DNA from: Pomphorhynchus laevis
Lineage: Eukaryota; Acanthocephala; Palaeacanthocephala; Echinorhynchida; Pomphorhynchidae
Assembly: GCA_012934845.2 (NCBI GenBank)
Contig: WNNJ02002327.1
Location: 179,619-243,618 of the forward strand
Reading direction: 5' to 3'
DNA length: 64,000 bases
Shown here: positions 10,420 to 21,827 of the stretch, in pieces
How the letters are laid out: the number at the start of each line of letters is the position of its first letter
Position numbering within the stretch: the stretch's first letter is position 1
The notes under the pieces: generated by a model
Database searches by the model: none
What the model saw: only the letters and a program-made list of their open reading frames with translations
Told to the model about the DNA's origin: nothing
Position numbers and translations under genes: made by a program

Positions 10420-12089
10420 AAAAATGCAATTAAAACATCAGTGCATAATTTTAATATAAAATTTCAATTTATATTTTACACCAAATTAAAATTTTCGTAG
10501 TTTAATAGATTTTATCGCAAGCTAAACAATTAAGTGATAATATAATAGTTATTATTATATTATTAGTTATTATAATAACTAATCGATCAAAAATTAAATT
10601 TAAAAAAGCTATTCAAATCATCCTTACCGATAAAAAAATAATTTGATAATATATTTATATTCATGTCGCTCAAAATATGAGTGCATATTAAGATTTGACA
10701 TCACTTTATATTTCATAGCAAGCATCATTTTCGTTGTTCAATGTATTTCTCAAAGGCTAAAGTTAAAACTGTAAAATGATACTATAAAATAATTACAACT
10801 TATAATCAAAAAAGTGTATTTAATTATAAAAATGCAGTTTCTAAAAACATCAGTTTTTGAAACAAATATTAATATAAAATTAATATTAATATATCAAATA
10901 TTTTAATATTTTTTCGATATATATTTTATACAAATTTACATTTTCGTTATTTAATACATTTACTTGCAAACCTAACTGTAAAATGATCGCTATAATAACT
11001 AATCGATCAAAAATTAAATTTAAAAAAGCTATTCAAATCATCCTCATGAATAAAAAAATAATTTTATAATATATTTGCATTCATGCTGCTCAAAATATGA
11101 GTGCATATTAAGATTTGACATCACTTTATATTTCATAGCAAGTATCATTTTCGTTGTTCAATATATTTCTCAAATGCTAAAGTTAAAACTGTAAAATGAT
11201 ACTATAAAATAATGATACGAAATATAAAATGATACTTATCCATCGGCATTATCACCTATGCTGAAATTTTATAATTATAATCATAATTCTTTGTGCAAAT
11301 AAGGAAAATATTTGGGTTAAGATGCCGATGGAACAGTACAGTTTATAAATCAATCAGCAAATGTACATATCGCTTATGTTCAACCAAAGACAATCATTTG
11401 GCAATATGCGAAGTGTTTTCAGATGACAGCGATCAGATCATCAGAGGCGACAGCCGGAAATGTGTGTAACTATGGCAGGCTGATTCCGCAACTCGATTAC
11501 ACTCACTAACTACTCACTCCGCCGATATTCTATGTTTTATAATTATTTATATTTAACTTCAATATATATTTTGTAGCAAAAATAAAATTCGTTGTTTAAT
11601 GTATTTTCTGGCAGTCTCAACTGTAAAATGATTGCTATAATTATAAATTGTATATCGACAGACACTTTTCATTATCAATAAAAAGTTAATTAAAAATAAA
11701 TGCATGTTTCTCTAAACATCAGTTCATATTAATATTTAATTTGAATTTATATTTTATTTCGAAAAAACATTTCCTTTGTTTATTAGATTTTTTACAGCCT
11801 CGACTGTAAAATGATTGCTATAATTATAACATATTTGTAATGAAGAACTTAATCGGTTCAATTGCTTTATAACAGAAAACTCAACACAAGCGTGGGACTA
11901 ATATCCGCGTTCTCGAAGCAAGATCTTGTATATACAATTTTTCTACGTCTGGTAGCATTCTCAATTATTTAGAAACTTCATGTGGCAATCAAGCTACAAA
12001 AGCGAGCTTAATAAATACTTCACTTTAATGTTTGCTAATCGGGACAACTTTCATAATTCGGATAGATAATTATCGATTGGTTGGCAATA

Positions 12090-12370
12090 CCATCTCATTT
12101 ATAAAAGTCGTTTATACGCCGAGAAGGCATCTATTCGGAAGTTACGTCGAAGACTATATTTGATATCATAAGTATCCATTTTTGATTCATCCTCCAACTT
12201 CATATATGTTGATAAGGCACTGCCTTCAAGCAGCATTTGAAGTGTAGAAGTGCCTTGTTCAGCCAATCCTTGTAATCCAATGACCAAATCAAATTTTGTC
12301 AGCTAGGCGTCCACATCATTATGTCTATCGAACATAGAAACGACATTAGTAAGTTTGAAAATCTTAATTT
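12090..12370 (-). mobile_element. gag-like fossil of an LTR-type retroelement
   Basis: A short minus-strand stretch with the look of a retroelement gag capsid C-terminal region (for example LQGLAEQGTSTLQMLLEGSA and an FRIDAFSAYKRL end). It is a lone, broken fragment. I see no pol genes or flanking terminal repeats that belong to it. Family assignment (Gypsy- or BEL-like) is by general resemblance only, and it is old. Confidence 0.45.
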
Positions 12371-12758
12371 CTCACTTGTTCATTAACAACATTGCCCGCT
12401 TAGCTTTTAATGAAAAACTAAATCGGTTTAATGGGGTTTTTTAACAGAAAACTCAACACAAGTATAAATTACAAAAAAATGTTCGGTTTTTATATCTCTT
12501 GCTTTTCCATTATAAATTCTTTTGAACTACCATTGTTTCTCTGAATTAAAGGTGAACAACGGCAAATAAGAATTGTCATTTTTCTTGCTAATGGCGTTGC
12601 GTCTTAACTCAAAATATTGCGCATGCATTGAACAGAGCAGAAAGAAAAACAAACATCAAACGCAGCGAAGAACAAACCACTTTACATCTCCACCTGATTT
12701 TAGATCACATGCAAATGTCGACAACGATTATTCGATGTAATCGTCAAGATGACGTGAA

Positions 12759-12900
12759 TCTGATATTGATGTCATTGACATCTGACATTGATGTCGTTGA
12801 CATCTGACATTGATGTCGTTGACATCTGACATTGATGTCGTTGACATCTGACATTGATGTCGTTGACATCTGACATTGATGTCGTTGACATCTGACATTG
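12759..12900 (+). repeat. 22-bp tandem array, six units plus a partial one
   Basis: The unit TCTGACATTGATGTCGTTGA plus CA repeats from 12,759. The first unit has two differences (GATATT, GTCATT), the next five are identical, and the array ends in a partial unit at 12,891-12,900. The period is not a multiple of three, so the frame shifts from unit to unit and the open frames running through it are by-products. It is the sharpest short-period array besides the 15-bp one at 54 kb. Confidence 0.9.
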
Positions 12901-13674
12901 TAGGCGTAGATAGCATTACTAGAACTTGCATCAGATTCAGCGATACCTTTTGGAGCGAGATTATACCAGAAAACTGCTTCGATTTAGTCAAACTTACATC
13001 GACTACATGTACGTTTAATCGTTCTGTGATTGATCTCCACAAGTCCATTGTCATTGAGACGAAACGGTGCACGAAATATTATAACATAAGATAAGGGATT
13101 TGTTAAATAATTAAATATTATGTTAACTTTTATTTTCTACACATCGCTGATCCGTCTCGATCGGAATGTCTAGGAATTATCCAGCAAAATTTATACAGAC
13201 ATCACTGAATGAATACTTGAAAAAATTGTGACGAAACAGGAAAGCATTTTCGTTGTTTAATTTCTTCCAGATTGCAAAATAATTATGCGTATTTTTTACA
13301 AATTAACATTTTCGTTAGTTAACATATTTCCTTGCAGATTCAATTATAAAATGATTGCAATTATAAAACATTATTAATCTAAATTATAACCTTATCGATT
13401 AAAAATTAGCTAAAATAAATGTTAAAGCAATTTTCTAAACACATCAGTGCACATTAATAATAAGGATTTTGTTTACAACTATACAACCACTAAAAAGTTT
13501 TAAAAAGAAAAACATACAGAAATAGAAATCAAAGAAAAACAAAGTCAGTCCGGTGGTTAATGGAGTCTTCATTGTGTTACAGCATCAAGTTCACAGGGAT
13601 CTGAGCACTACATACAATCCAACACCACAATCTCCGACAACCACACTAACTCCCCCGAAGAATCCAATCAAGGC

Positions 13675-14335
13675 TGACTATGCTCGGTAATCGCGAGATG
13701 AGCAGCTTGAGAAACCTTAGTCTTTGTTAGGAGGGACGTCCACTTGAAAATAAGACTAATCACGAGATAGCCCAAGTACCACAGAAGCGCACCTAGGTTT
13801 TCCCATTTAATGACAGATGCTAGGCCAGTTTCAGGGCCCGCCGAGCTTTCTTTAGGATACGTTTGAGTCTATCCAGGTCAGCTTTCGCTAACTAGTTCAC
13901 GGTAATGGGAAACCTCAGGTATTTTACTCAAGTTGTGAAGGTAGGGAGTGGTTGATGCTGCAAATTGGAGGAGAGTGCAGAGAGTGATAATCTCTTAAGT
14001 TTTTGCTTTGTTGCGGGGCTGCCATGAAAGACAACCACCTGCTATTGAGAGAAGTTGAGAACAAGATTAGATATGGGTAGATGGTCTTTTAATCTTAAAT
14101 AGAAACGTCTGATGTCAGAGACTACAATTTTGCACTTGCGTCCAGAGAACAGGGCTGTGGTATCATAAGCGTATACCACAAGATGTTGATCGCGTATAAT
14201 GGAGGCAGCAAGATACGAGATTGAAGAAAGTGAGGATCCTTGAGGAACACCTGTAATATGGTAAAATTTAACTGGGTTAAACCTATCTACCACAAACGAT
14301 AACTTTTGTTAACTTTTAACTAAAGTTGACGTCCT
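13675..14335 (-). mobile_element. LINE family 1, copy E (RT fragment, inverted)
   Basis: A minus-strand fragment of the RT. From 14,293 it reads FYHITGVPQGSSLSSISYLA (motif B), then LVVYAYDTTALFSG (motif C with YAYD in place of YADD), the FHG-PAT-K block, and on to the thumb end near 13,700. The catalytic motif C is altered and the frame breaks after about 14,040, so it is inactive. Divergence from copy A looks moderate. Confidence 0.85.
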
Positions 14336-15330
14336 CGTTATATTTCACTATTAAACCCAGTTGTGAAATTTAGCGCCAAAGAGCTTGGCCAAAATGAAAT
14401 AGGCAGTCTGAAATTGGAGTTTGAAGTTAGGATCTTTGAATGACATTGAAAGAAGCTGTCTCAAAATTAATCAAGATATTTTTCTGGGCTATGAATTATA
14501 TTATATCTACTCAAGCTAGATATAATAGCATTAAACATATTCATATATGTAGTGGTTGTTTTGCTTTCTAAGAAACATTAAAACATAGGAAAGGTATGTC
14601 CATCAATCGCTCCATATATGATGTACAGCTGAAAGAAGTTACGATACGCACATTTAAAAGTACCATGCATTGTCAATGTTAGATTTTAAAGTTTACAAAA
14701 TCTTGTGATAAATGATATATCTCCTAGAATAATCATTTTTTGTAGTTGAAAAGTCACTATAAAGAAGCATGTTTGTATCATTAGGCAAATCAAAATCAGT
14801 CATATTCAATGAAATTGCATTAAGCACCGTTGAAGCTCTTGTCTGAGCAATGTATTTATAAATGACACTTCATTGAATCAAAAGGAAAACGGCAAATAAT
14901 TCGCGTTTCATCACGATAATAGTCGTTCAATTCCCTCCTTGCTTCATTATATGAATCAGTGGAACTTATGAAACGCCTGTGCCATATCTTCATTTTAATT
15001 ATCGACTTCAATTGCAATTTATAGATGATTTCATAATAATCAGCATGATTATGCAATCAAATATATAATTAATTGGTCATTCCCAACCTTTATATTCATT
15101 CCACAACCTTTGTGTGAACATGTGTAGTAAATATTTCCTCTACCTAGATTTTATTCATATGGAATATATAACCATTTACTATGGGCATATAACTTCCTTT
15201 CATTCCTTGAACCCAAAAAATTTCTGTCATTATTAAGGGGTAAAATTTTTTATTTTTATTTCGGTCTACCTGGAATTCGGTCTACTAAGACGCCACGATT
15301 ATAAACTACTCCCATTGGAATCCTATCATA
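14336..15330. other. AT-rich stretch without identified features
   Basis: I see no LRR exon signature, RT motif or clear repeat. Short open frames such as the one at 14.86-15.06 kb look random. Confidence 0.4.
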
Positions 15331-15620
15331 TGTTATAAAATATTATTCACGATGGCAAACATATTGGAGAGACTACGCTGGCATTATCTAGTGCTATTTG
15401 CTGATGATCCTTTTTAGTGAAACATTTCGAGCCAATTAGGCTTGCAATACGCTTGGTAAACATTGTTCTAGCTCTAAAAATGTTTCGACTTGCCTCGTGA
15501 CGTATGCCGGTCCTCATCTTCATCCAACAGTCGGAGATACCGTTTACTGATGAGTCAACACGATGGCGAAAATATACTTGGTAACGTTTTCGTGGTTGCC
15601 ACTATAGATCATTACTTTGA
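15331..15620 (+). repeat. Diverged relative of the hammerhead-bearing repeat
   Basis: 15,370-15,440 resembles 22,000-22,075 (GCTGGCATT, CTAGTGCT, GATGATCCTTTTTAGTGAA). 15,505-15,585 resembles the ribozyme segment at 21.83 kb. CTGATGAGTC is followed by AACACGAT and GGCGAAAA, so the CUGAUGA and GAA core elements remain with a 3-bp stem II (GUC/GGC). The stem I pairing CGGU/ACCG plus CUC/GAG is also kept in diverged form. The cleavage-side stem III does not pair cleanly, so this copy is probably inactive. Confidence 0.55.
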
Positions 15621-15884
15621 ACGTGGGAACCACTACTTCCCACGGAATCCAAGAATTTTACTCTGACTATTAATATGCAGTTATTAACATGCAGAATTCA
15701 TAGCGTCGTTATTAGGAGTTAATCAACTGTACTGTATTATCACCTTCACAAAAATGTGTACAAAAATGGTAAGTATAATTTTCTCGGTCGGAGGATTAAA
15801 TGAATCAACAAATACGCAGTTTTATGGCAATTTAACATATGGAACAGAGGTAAGTGGAGTTTTCTCTTTTATTTTCGATTCCAG

Positions 15885-18800
15885 TATGTATGGGGAACTT
15901 CCCCGGTACCAAAGTTAACGAACTTGGTTTGCATCAAACTTTTGGTACTAATAGAGAGAGACAAAACTTATTTAACGTCTTTCTCAGAAGCTTTGCGGAC
16001 TAATAAAAAAGAATACTGTTTTATTCTATCAGATATTATGAAACTGAGATAAAAATTTTGTATAGCACCTAGGAACTAGCAATTACATATACTTATTTTT
16101 TAAAACTAGATATTCTGATCTCGGCATATTGTCATTTAAACCGATTCAAGCGACACTTTAAGGGACTAATATTCCTACATTTCTCTAAGAGCCTGATAAT
16201 TTGGCACTGGAGAAAGAATTCCACGTATCTAACGCTAGATTTATTAATGGAAATAATGGCTTTCTGATTCCTGTGGCGTTCTACCATGGGCCAATTGACG
16301 AGGCGTTGCTGCTGGCGAATTCAGCATACAACCCCTATATGGAACACAATCTTTGATTTATACTTATTGAATCTGACTCGATAACGTACCCCCACTGTAA
16401 CAACTGTTATCGATGGGGGCATTGGTCGGCTAGGTGTAGCCTACCCCATAAATGTGGGGTATGTGGTACGACAGAAGAACACCTGGGTAATTGTGACAAG
16501 AATCATGTTTGTACGAATTGCGGAGGTGATCACTCTGCCTGATCAAGGAAGTGCAAAGCTTTGAAGTGCTACCAGAAAAGACATCGTGGTGCGGTAGAGA
16601 AACCGACAAGCTTTGTGGATGCATGTGGCTCCACTAAGACAAGCGACATAATGTCAGACGCTGATATTATGAAGCTAATAGAAACCAACAACCAAGCCAT
16701 GATGACTCAGTTAGAAAATATTATCCAAAGCTTGATGACAAAATTGATTAAGTCATTAACTTCGCACGTACCTGTCAATACCCCCATAAAAAAGTACCCA
16801 AATCAAAAAAGAGAACCGGCACAATGCAAAGTTTTGTCTCTCTAAAATTAGCTAAGAAAGATCTAATATGGGCAGTAGCGGCAGCGGCCTTTACAGGAAA
16901 TGAAGATATTGCCCGTGGGCAAGTGACTCCAGCTGTTGGAAGCGGAGGCGGACAGGACGACCTTTTCGCCCCTGGTTCCGACTAGGTGGAGGGCGTCCCA
17001 CTCCGGTTACACTGACGCAATGGGAAGTAATCAAGATCCTTTTTCACTGAATATTCTTCAGTGGAATTCGGGAGGTGCTTCCGCCCTTAGTCTTCTATCT
17101 GATAGAGATGCAGATGTTATAGTCCTTCAGAATACGCGGCCTATCCGTGTCCCCCAGGACATCACTCGATTTACCCGCAAACACATTTACACCCACTTTA
17201 TTTCGTGCATAACCCCTCCTCACTCCTCTTCATATCAAGGTATTTTGACCCTAGTCAAATGCTCCTTAAGATCGTCCATCCTTTTAAACTATTCTTGTTT
17301 AGCCCTGTCTTGTTTAGCTATATCACTTTGCAAGAACGGGAAACGTATCAGTATAGCTAATATCTATATTAAACCAGGGGAAATTCACAAGAAGCGTGAC
17401 CTCGTGAACCGTATTTTAGGTAGTGGCTATGGCATGTTACTCGGTGACTTCAACGACAGAACTGGTCGTTGGATTAATGCAGCACTCCGCAGCGCAAGAA
17501 ACGACTACCTTATTCATAAACCACCGTTTCTCGACATATTGTGTCGAGAGACGATAATATGTCTCCTCGACTTTTTACTGCTTCATAAGATGTTGTTGTC
17601 AAAACCCATTTGTATGGAGCAGTCGCGCCAACATCAGGCCACCTCTCATGACCTAATTCGTTGGCGGATAGAGGGAGATACGTTGCTGAGAACGAGGTTT
17701 CACTTTGATCCCATCAGAGGGGCTTTCTTTCAGGCAGCTATCCAACGCTTCCCTCGAATTGGTAATGAAAGTTTAACCGAATCTAATTCCTACCTCTCTT
17801 CGCAAGCTACCGCGTTGCTTTCGTATTTACAATCCCACTCTAACAAAGCTCAAGGTCCCATGCTACACCTTCCTAATTTCTCTGTTTCCGCCAGACAGGT
17901 TCTCTTGATTGAGTACTGGAGCACTATATATAGGTTCCAGTTGAGTATGGATAGGGCGAGCATTTCTTTCCTTAATCCTTATCAGTCTTCCTTTCGGAAG
18001 ATATTTAAGAAGGAGAAGTTTGTCTGATGGAAGGAGAGAGCCTTGGGTTGGATCGGTAGCATAGGCCTTGACAAAGTTTTGGAGAAGTCACTATCCCTAC
18101 ATAATTATGGAGCCATTCTATCTCCCCAACCAATACCGCCTTGGTTCGACTTCAGTAGCAGGGACTGATCTATCACAGATGTCCTAAACTCCTGGGGGAC
18201 ACTTCAAGGCACCTCCAAATACCGCGCGTCACTCTCCACTCGGATCTGTTAGCTTTTGACAGACAGTTAGATAAAGGAGGTCGACATCACTATGCTATTG
18301 CCTCCCCGTCCGATATTGCTGCCATTAATATCAGCCATCGTGTTTTTATACCAAAAAAAACAAATCGATTTCATGTCCTAAAGATCTGCGGTTTATCTCC
18401 ATTCAAAAGTCCCTCATCTCCATTTATAAAAGAACGATTGAGAGTAGAATTCGCGAATATTTAATAGGCGTAAATTAATCCCGTCGAGTTATCATGTTCG
18501 TCAAAGGTCGCTCGGTCTACTCTCTCCTCCATTTTGCAGCCTCAACCACTCCCTACCTTCACAAGTCGAGTAAAATACCTGGGGTTCACCGTTACGGTGA
18601 ATTAGTCGGCAAATGCTGACCTGAATAGACTCAAACGTATTTTGAAAAGAGCTAGGTGGGCTCTGAAACGGGTTCAGCATCTGTCATTGAATGAAAAAAG
18701 CTCAAGTACGCCTTTGTTGTACTTAGGCTATCTCGGGATTAGTCTTCTTCTCCATAGGACGTCCCCAGAGCAAATACTAATGTTTCTCAAGCTCCTAATT

Positions 18801-18960
18801 TAGAGATTACCGCCCATACTACGCCTCGACTAAACTCTTGGGTGCTTTAGAGATCCCCAATGGTTCTGTCGGAAGGTGGCGCGCTGGTGCGGCTGGGGGG
18901 CACAGGTTTCTCCGGACCTGAGGCCGTGAAGTTGTTGAAGAAATTTCTCATGAGATATTA
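15885..18960 (+). mobile_element. LINE family 1, copy B (ORF1, endonuclease, deleted RT)
   Basis: A long but damaged copy. The ORF1 N-terminal part is at about 15,890-16,380. Three CCHC-type knuckles are at 16,391-16,555: C-NN-C-YRWG-H-WSAR-C, C-GV-C-GTTEE-H-LGN-C, and C-TN-C-GGD-H followed by C six residues on, with an in-frame stop in the third. The APE-like endonuclease runs from about 17,050 and the RT finger region from 18,040. At about 18,530 the sequence jumps from KGRSV straight to the FTSRVKYLG region, so the whole RT palm is deleted. The thumb and 3' end follow to about 18,940. The deletion removes motifs A-C, so this copy cannot retrotranspose on its own. Confidence 0.88.
16936..18027 (+). 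CDS. LINE ORF2 endonuclease domain (partial)
   Basis: An open frame of 363 residues. The first about 35 residues precede the domain. NILQWNSGG at about residue 35 is the first APE endonuclease block (Asn metal-site region), VIVLQNTR follows, and LLGDFNDRTGRW is the conserved G-D-F-N block. The typical SDH block at the domain end is not visible in frame, where sequence around 17,530-17,620 is rearranged. The C-terminal third is the EN-RT linker. The role would be nicking genomic DNA for target-primed reverse transcription. The ATG at 16,936 is simply the first in frame and may not be the native start. Confidence 0.7.
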   Translation: MEAEADRTTFSPLVPTRWRASHSGYTDAMGSNQDPFSLNILQWNSGGASALSLLSDRDADVIVLQNTRPIRVPQDITRFTRKHIYTHFISCITPPHSSSYQGILTLVKCSLRSSILLNYSCLALSCLAISLCKNGKRISIANIYIKPGEIHKKRDLVNRILGSGYGMLLGDFNDRTGRWINAALRSARNDYLIHKPPFLDILCRETIICLLDFLLLHKMLLSKPICMEQSRQHQATSHDLIRWRIEGDTLLRTRFHFDPIRGAFFQAAIQRFPRIGNESLTESNSYLSSQATALLSYLQSHSNKAQGPMLHLPNFSVSARQVLLIEYWSTIYRFQLSMDRASISFLNPYQSSFRKIFKKEKFV

Positions 18961-20996
18961 TGACAATTATTGATGAAGGTGACAAGGTATACCAGATCTA
19001 GTTTTCTTTATCTAACTTTGGTATTTTGTTAATAAAATCCTTATTTTTTATGAATTCTTAGAAGTAAACCAAAAATTGCTAATAATTTATTATATTGAAT
19101 ATCAACAAAACTCGTTGACAAGCGAGATTTTTATGTAAATCACTAAAATCTTAGGTCATATTTCCAACGCAAATTTGTTTCGATAATTAAACATTTCGAT
19201 CGATGCTATTAGTTTTTTGTTCAACATTGACCACAACTGCTTGGTTGATCATTAAACCAATATCTTTCCATAACTTTCCATTGACATCTAAAACAAATTT
19301 TAATTTTAACATTGCAAAACAAATGATTAATTATTGACCATTTATAATTTCAAAGAGTAAACAAATAATATATTTAAAAACAATCTGTAATCTTAAAGTT
19401 CTGGAATTGAGACGATGTAGTACATTAAAATAAATCTTCAGTTGCTATATAAATTTGGAATAAATTGATACTTTAATTTGAGAAATGAAAATAATATTAT
19501 TACTTTCTAATATCAAAATTAAGAATGCGCGTAGTTTTATAGAAATTGTATATTTTCAAAATAGAAGACATTTTTCATTGATGGAATCGAAAATCCGCTA
19601 ATTAGTCGGGTTAGCACCATTTTGTATTGGCTAATAAGAATATTGGTCATTATTGAGTAATGTCGTCTAATGAATTAATCACGATGAGAAAAAGAATGAG
19701 TTATACATGCATATATTTCAAAACATTTTTTAATTAAGTAAATATTAATATTATTGAAAATATTTAAATAATCAATATTTTTTAAAAATTTCAAATATTA
19801 AGAAACATCAGTATGATCGTAGCAACATTAATATTAATAATATTAAATTTATATTGTGATAAAAATTATCCATATCGTTGAACTTCTTACCCTGTCAACA
19901 TTAAATTATCACAATGCTATAAATTCAGAATTGACAAAGCTTGCTGCCAAAGGTAGTTTATTATTTATGACATTACTAATATTATATTAATATTATTCAT
20001 AATGAATCAAATATGTTTACAGTCATATTTAGTGTATACATAAATTGCCATTTGGAACGTTGAGTTGTTGCTCAATAGTGAATAAAATATGTTCAATAGA
20101 TGATAATTATAAAGAAGTAAAAACAGCTTACATGAAATTGCAGAGATGTTCGGCAATCGCACATTTATCTTGTCCGCCTAGATTAGTTTACAATAAATTT
20201 TATGTTTAACAGAATTCTGCTTTAATTATAGATTACTTACGAACAACAATTGAACGCTTATTGTCAGGAGTGAACAATCTGAAACATATTTCAGAAATTT
20301 ATAATTTTTATGAACTCACAGATAAACGAATATTGTTATGAGGGAAATATGTTAGTAGAATTTATATAATAATGGACAACGTATTTGGAAATGATTGATT
20401 ATTCAATCATTCAATCATTTTATATGATTATTCAATCATATACTAAGAATAATTTAATTATACAAAATGAAACAATCAACAGCTTACATTTATGTTTTAT
20501 AAATCAACTTTCTTGGATGAGATAAATAATAAGAATAATTAAATTATCCAATTAAAAAATGGTTATAACGTAATGTATTCATAACGAAAACGAATTAAAT
20601 ATCGTGCCATTCGTTCGAGAGTAACCAGAAATATTTCAAATTTATTCTAAACTGAGAAATAATGCTAAAGTCACTAACGACCTTTATTTAAAGCAAGATT
20701 ATAATATAATTTACTACATTTGAATATTTAATAATTTATTGGAAAAGTAAGCTTATCTCTCTAAGAATGCGACTGTAATTTCTAAAAGTTTTGTTATATA
20801 TTTCTTTATATAGTTTCTTTATATATCAAAACTAGTTGTTTTAAATAATTAAAATATTATTACGTACTCCTTTAGAAAGGTTAGCGGAAGATTGTTGTCA
20901 ACCGCTCCCAGATAAATTGTCACTTTGTGCATATTATTAGTCAGTAAAGAACTAAACCAGAAATTATGCTTAGAGAATCAATGTGGTTTAACTTAC
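18961..20996. other. AT-rich intronic sequence
   Basis: About 2 kb of AT-rich DNA. Two small minus-strand pieces with splice-like ends (20,137-20,182 and 20,238-20,275) do not give an LRR in the expected phase, so they are not called exons. An imperfect run of ATGATTATTCAATCAT lies near 20,392-20,440. Confidence 0.4.
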
Positions 20997-21065
20997 TCTT
21001 CTGTTAATTTTGATATTAGATCATCAGTCAAATCCAAATTCATCCAATTGTTGTATGACATATCA
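20997..21065 (-). CDS. LRR exon (single repeat)
   Basis: A 69-nt minus-strand exon. The acceptor is AAATTTTAG and the donor GTAAGT. It reads DMSYNNWMNLDLTDDLISKL with the Asp-x-Ser-Tyr-Asn start of this exon family. Entry from the 23,482-23,550 exon gives CTT (Leu). The exit dinucleotide is GA, not the usual CT/TT, so the downstream junction codon is unusual. Confidence 0.68.
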
Positions 21066-21125
21066 CTAAAATTTACTTAAATTTGAAGAATAATGTAGAC
21101 ATTAATACTTGAATTTAATTATTCA

Positions 21126-21396
21126 TTTAGTTTAAAAATGTTTTTTTTAATCATTTTTAGTACAGTTTTATCGTATTCAACTCAAATTAAAGAATTTGTG
21201 ATTTTAAAAAGACATTGTTTTAAGATATATATCAATAAATTAGAACAGAAGAAAAAAGAACAAATATTATTCCAAGAGTGCACAAATTGTGCACACTGGA
21301 ATACAATTTGTACACTTCTGGAATAATATTTGTTCCTTTTTCGGTTCAAATTCATTGTTATATATATTTTCAGGTAAATGTTGTAACCAGATTATA
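21126..21396 (+). repeat. Direct repeat, first copy (second at 22,863-23,139)
   Basis: About 270 bp nearly identical to 22,863-23,139, including the palindrome GTGCACAAATTGTGCAC near 21,280 and the phrase AATACAATTTGTACAC. A third, partial copy is at about 22,370-22,530. The 62-codon open frame inside each copy is only a consequence of the repeat. The first copy is interrupted at 21,396, where a foldback begins. The second continues uninterrupted. Confidence 0.85.
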
Positions 21397-21572
21397 TCTG
21401 GTTACAACATTTACCCGCTTTTTGCCACATGTTGGTAGCCCCGGGCTCATCAGAAGGCTGACTACCAACTCTTCGCCTTTTGCAATTTGACTTATCCGAG
21501 ATTCGAGCTGTAAGAGTTGGTAGTCAGCCTTCTGATGAGCCGGGGGCTACCAACATGTGACAAAACGCGGGT
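21373..21572. mobile_element. Foldback (inverted-repeat) insertion
   Basis: Two nested structures. A 43-bp near-perfect palindrome (20-bp arms, TAT centre) spans 21,373-21,415. An inverted repeat of about 60 bp follows, with arms 21,413-21,473 and 21,511-21,572; both contain the sequence read as GCTACCAACATGTG on one strand. The related sequence at 23,113-23,140 has the left palindrome arm but no foldback, so it looks like the uninserted state. Internal sequence is short and non-coding. It leads directly into the ribozyme-bearing repeat and may be its inverted terminus. Confidence 0.75.
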
Positions 21573-21586
21573 GAAACGAAAACGTC
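21532..21586 (+). ncRNA. Hammerhead-like core with long stem II region (tentative)
   Basis: CTGATGA at 21,532-21,538 and GAA at 21,573-21,575 are followed by a minimal stem III, ACG(AAAA)CGU at 21,576-21,585, and C at 21,586, a GUC cleavage triplet. That stem III form is typical of the small type I hammerheads known from Penelope-like elements. Stem II would be G-U, C-G, C-G around a long insert. Stem I is poor (GGC/GCC beyond an internal loop). All core residues are present, but the stems are weak, so activity is uncertain. Confidence 0.4.
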
Positions 21587-21617
21587 TTTGGCAATGTGGC
21601 CGTTAGTAGTCAGGGTG

Positions 21618-21765
21618 TATTGAATTGGATATCATGAAGGAAGGATTCTGTAGCTAGTTTTCAATGTGAAAGTCACCTCGTGTGACCTAGCAACTATTCA
21701 ATACATAAATAAGCATCCATCAAAGGATCACCAGTCCCGATTTCAATCGATCTTCATGATATCAT
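21618..21765 (+). repeat. Repeat shared with the flank of a Penelope-like element
   Basis: About 148 bp almost identical to 46,637-46,788, which lies about 75 bp downstream of the Penelope-like RT stop. Shared phrases include GAAAGTCACCT, CCTAGCAACTATTCAATAC and CATCCATCAAAGGATCACC. It links the ribozyme repeat cluster at 21-22 kb with Penelope-like elements. Confidence 0.8.
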
Positions 21766-21827
21766 ACGATACAATATATATATATATAATTTTCTAGTAC
21801 ATCATTCACATTGATTCATTCATTGAT

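Larger units (their letters stand above)
10420..13480. repeat. Dispersed AT-rich repeat family, at least six copies
   Basis: A degenerate unit of roughly 150-180 bp recurs with the recognisable core TTTTCGTTGTTTAATGTATTT, a GCA-rich link, then AACTGTAAAATGATTGCTAT. Cores lie near 10,495, 10,940, 11,590, 11,775, 13,248 and 13,308. A 5' part reading AAACATCAGT(G/T)CAT precedes several of them. Within it a larger block, 10,571-10,800, is repeated almost exactly at 10,991-11,218 (420-bp period). It has no coding potential. It could be a satellite-like array or an old non-autonomous element. Confidence 0.65.

Noticed and set aside
13040-13075. GTC-ATTGA-GAC-GAAACGG word resembling a hammerhead stem II and GAA
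   Set aside because: The CTGATGA element is not present before it, and no stem I or III can be drawn.
20137-20275. Two possible small minus-strand exons (20,137-20,182 and 20,238-20,275)
   Set aside because: Donor and acceptor words are present, but the phase does not match the LRR exons and the translations lack LRR spacing.
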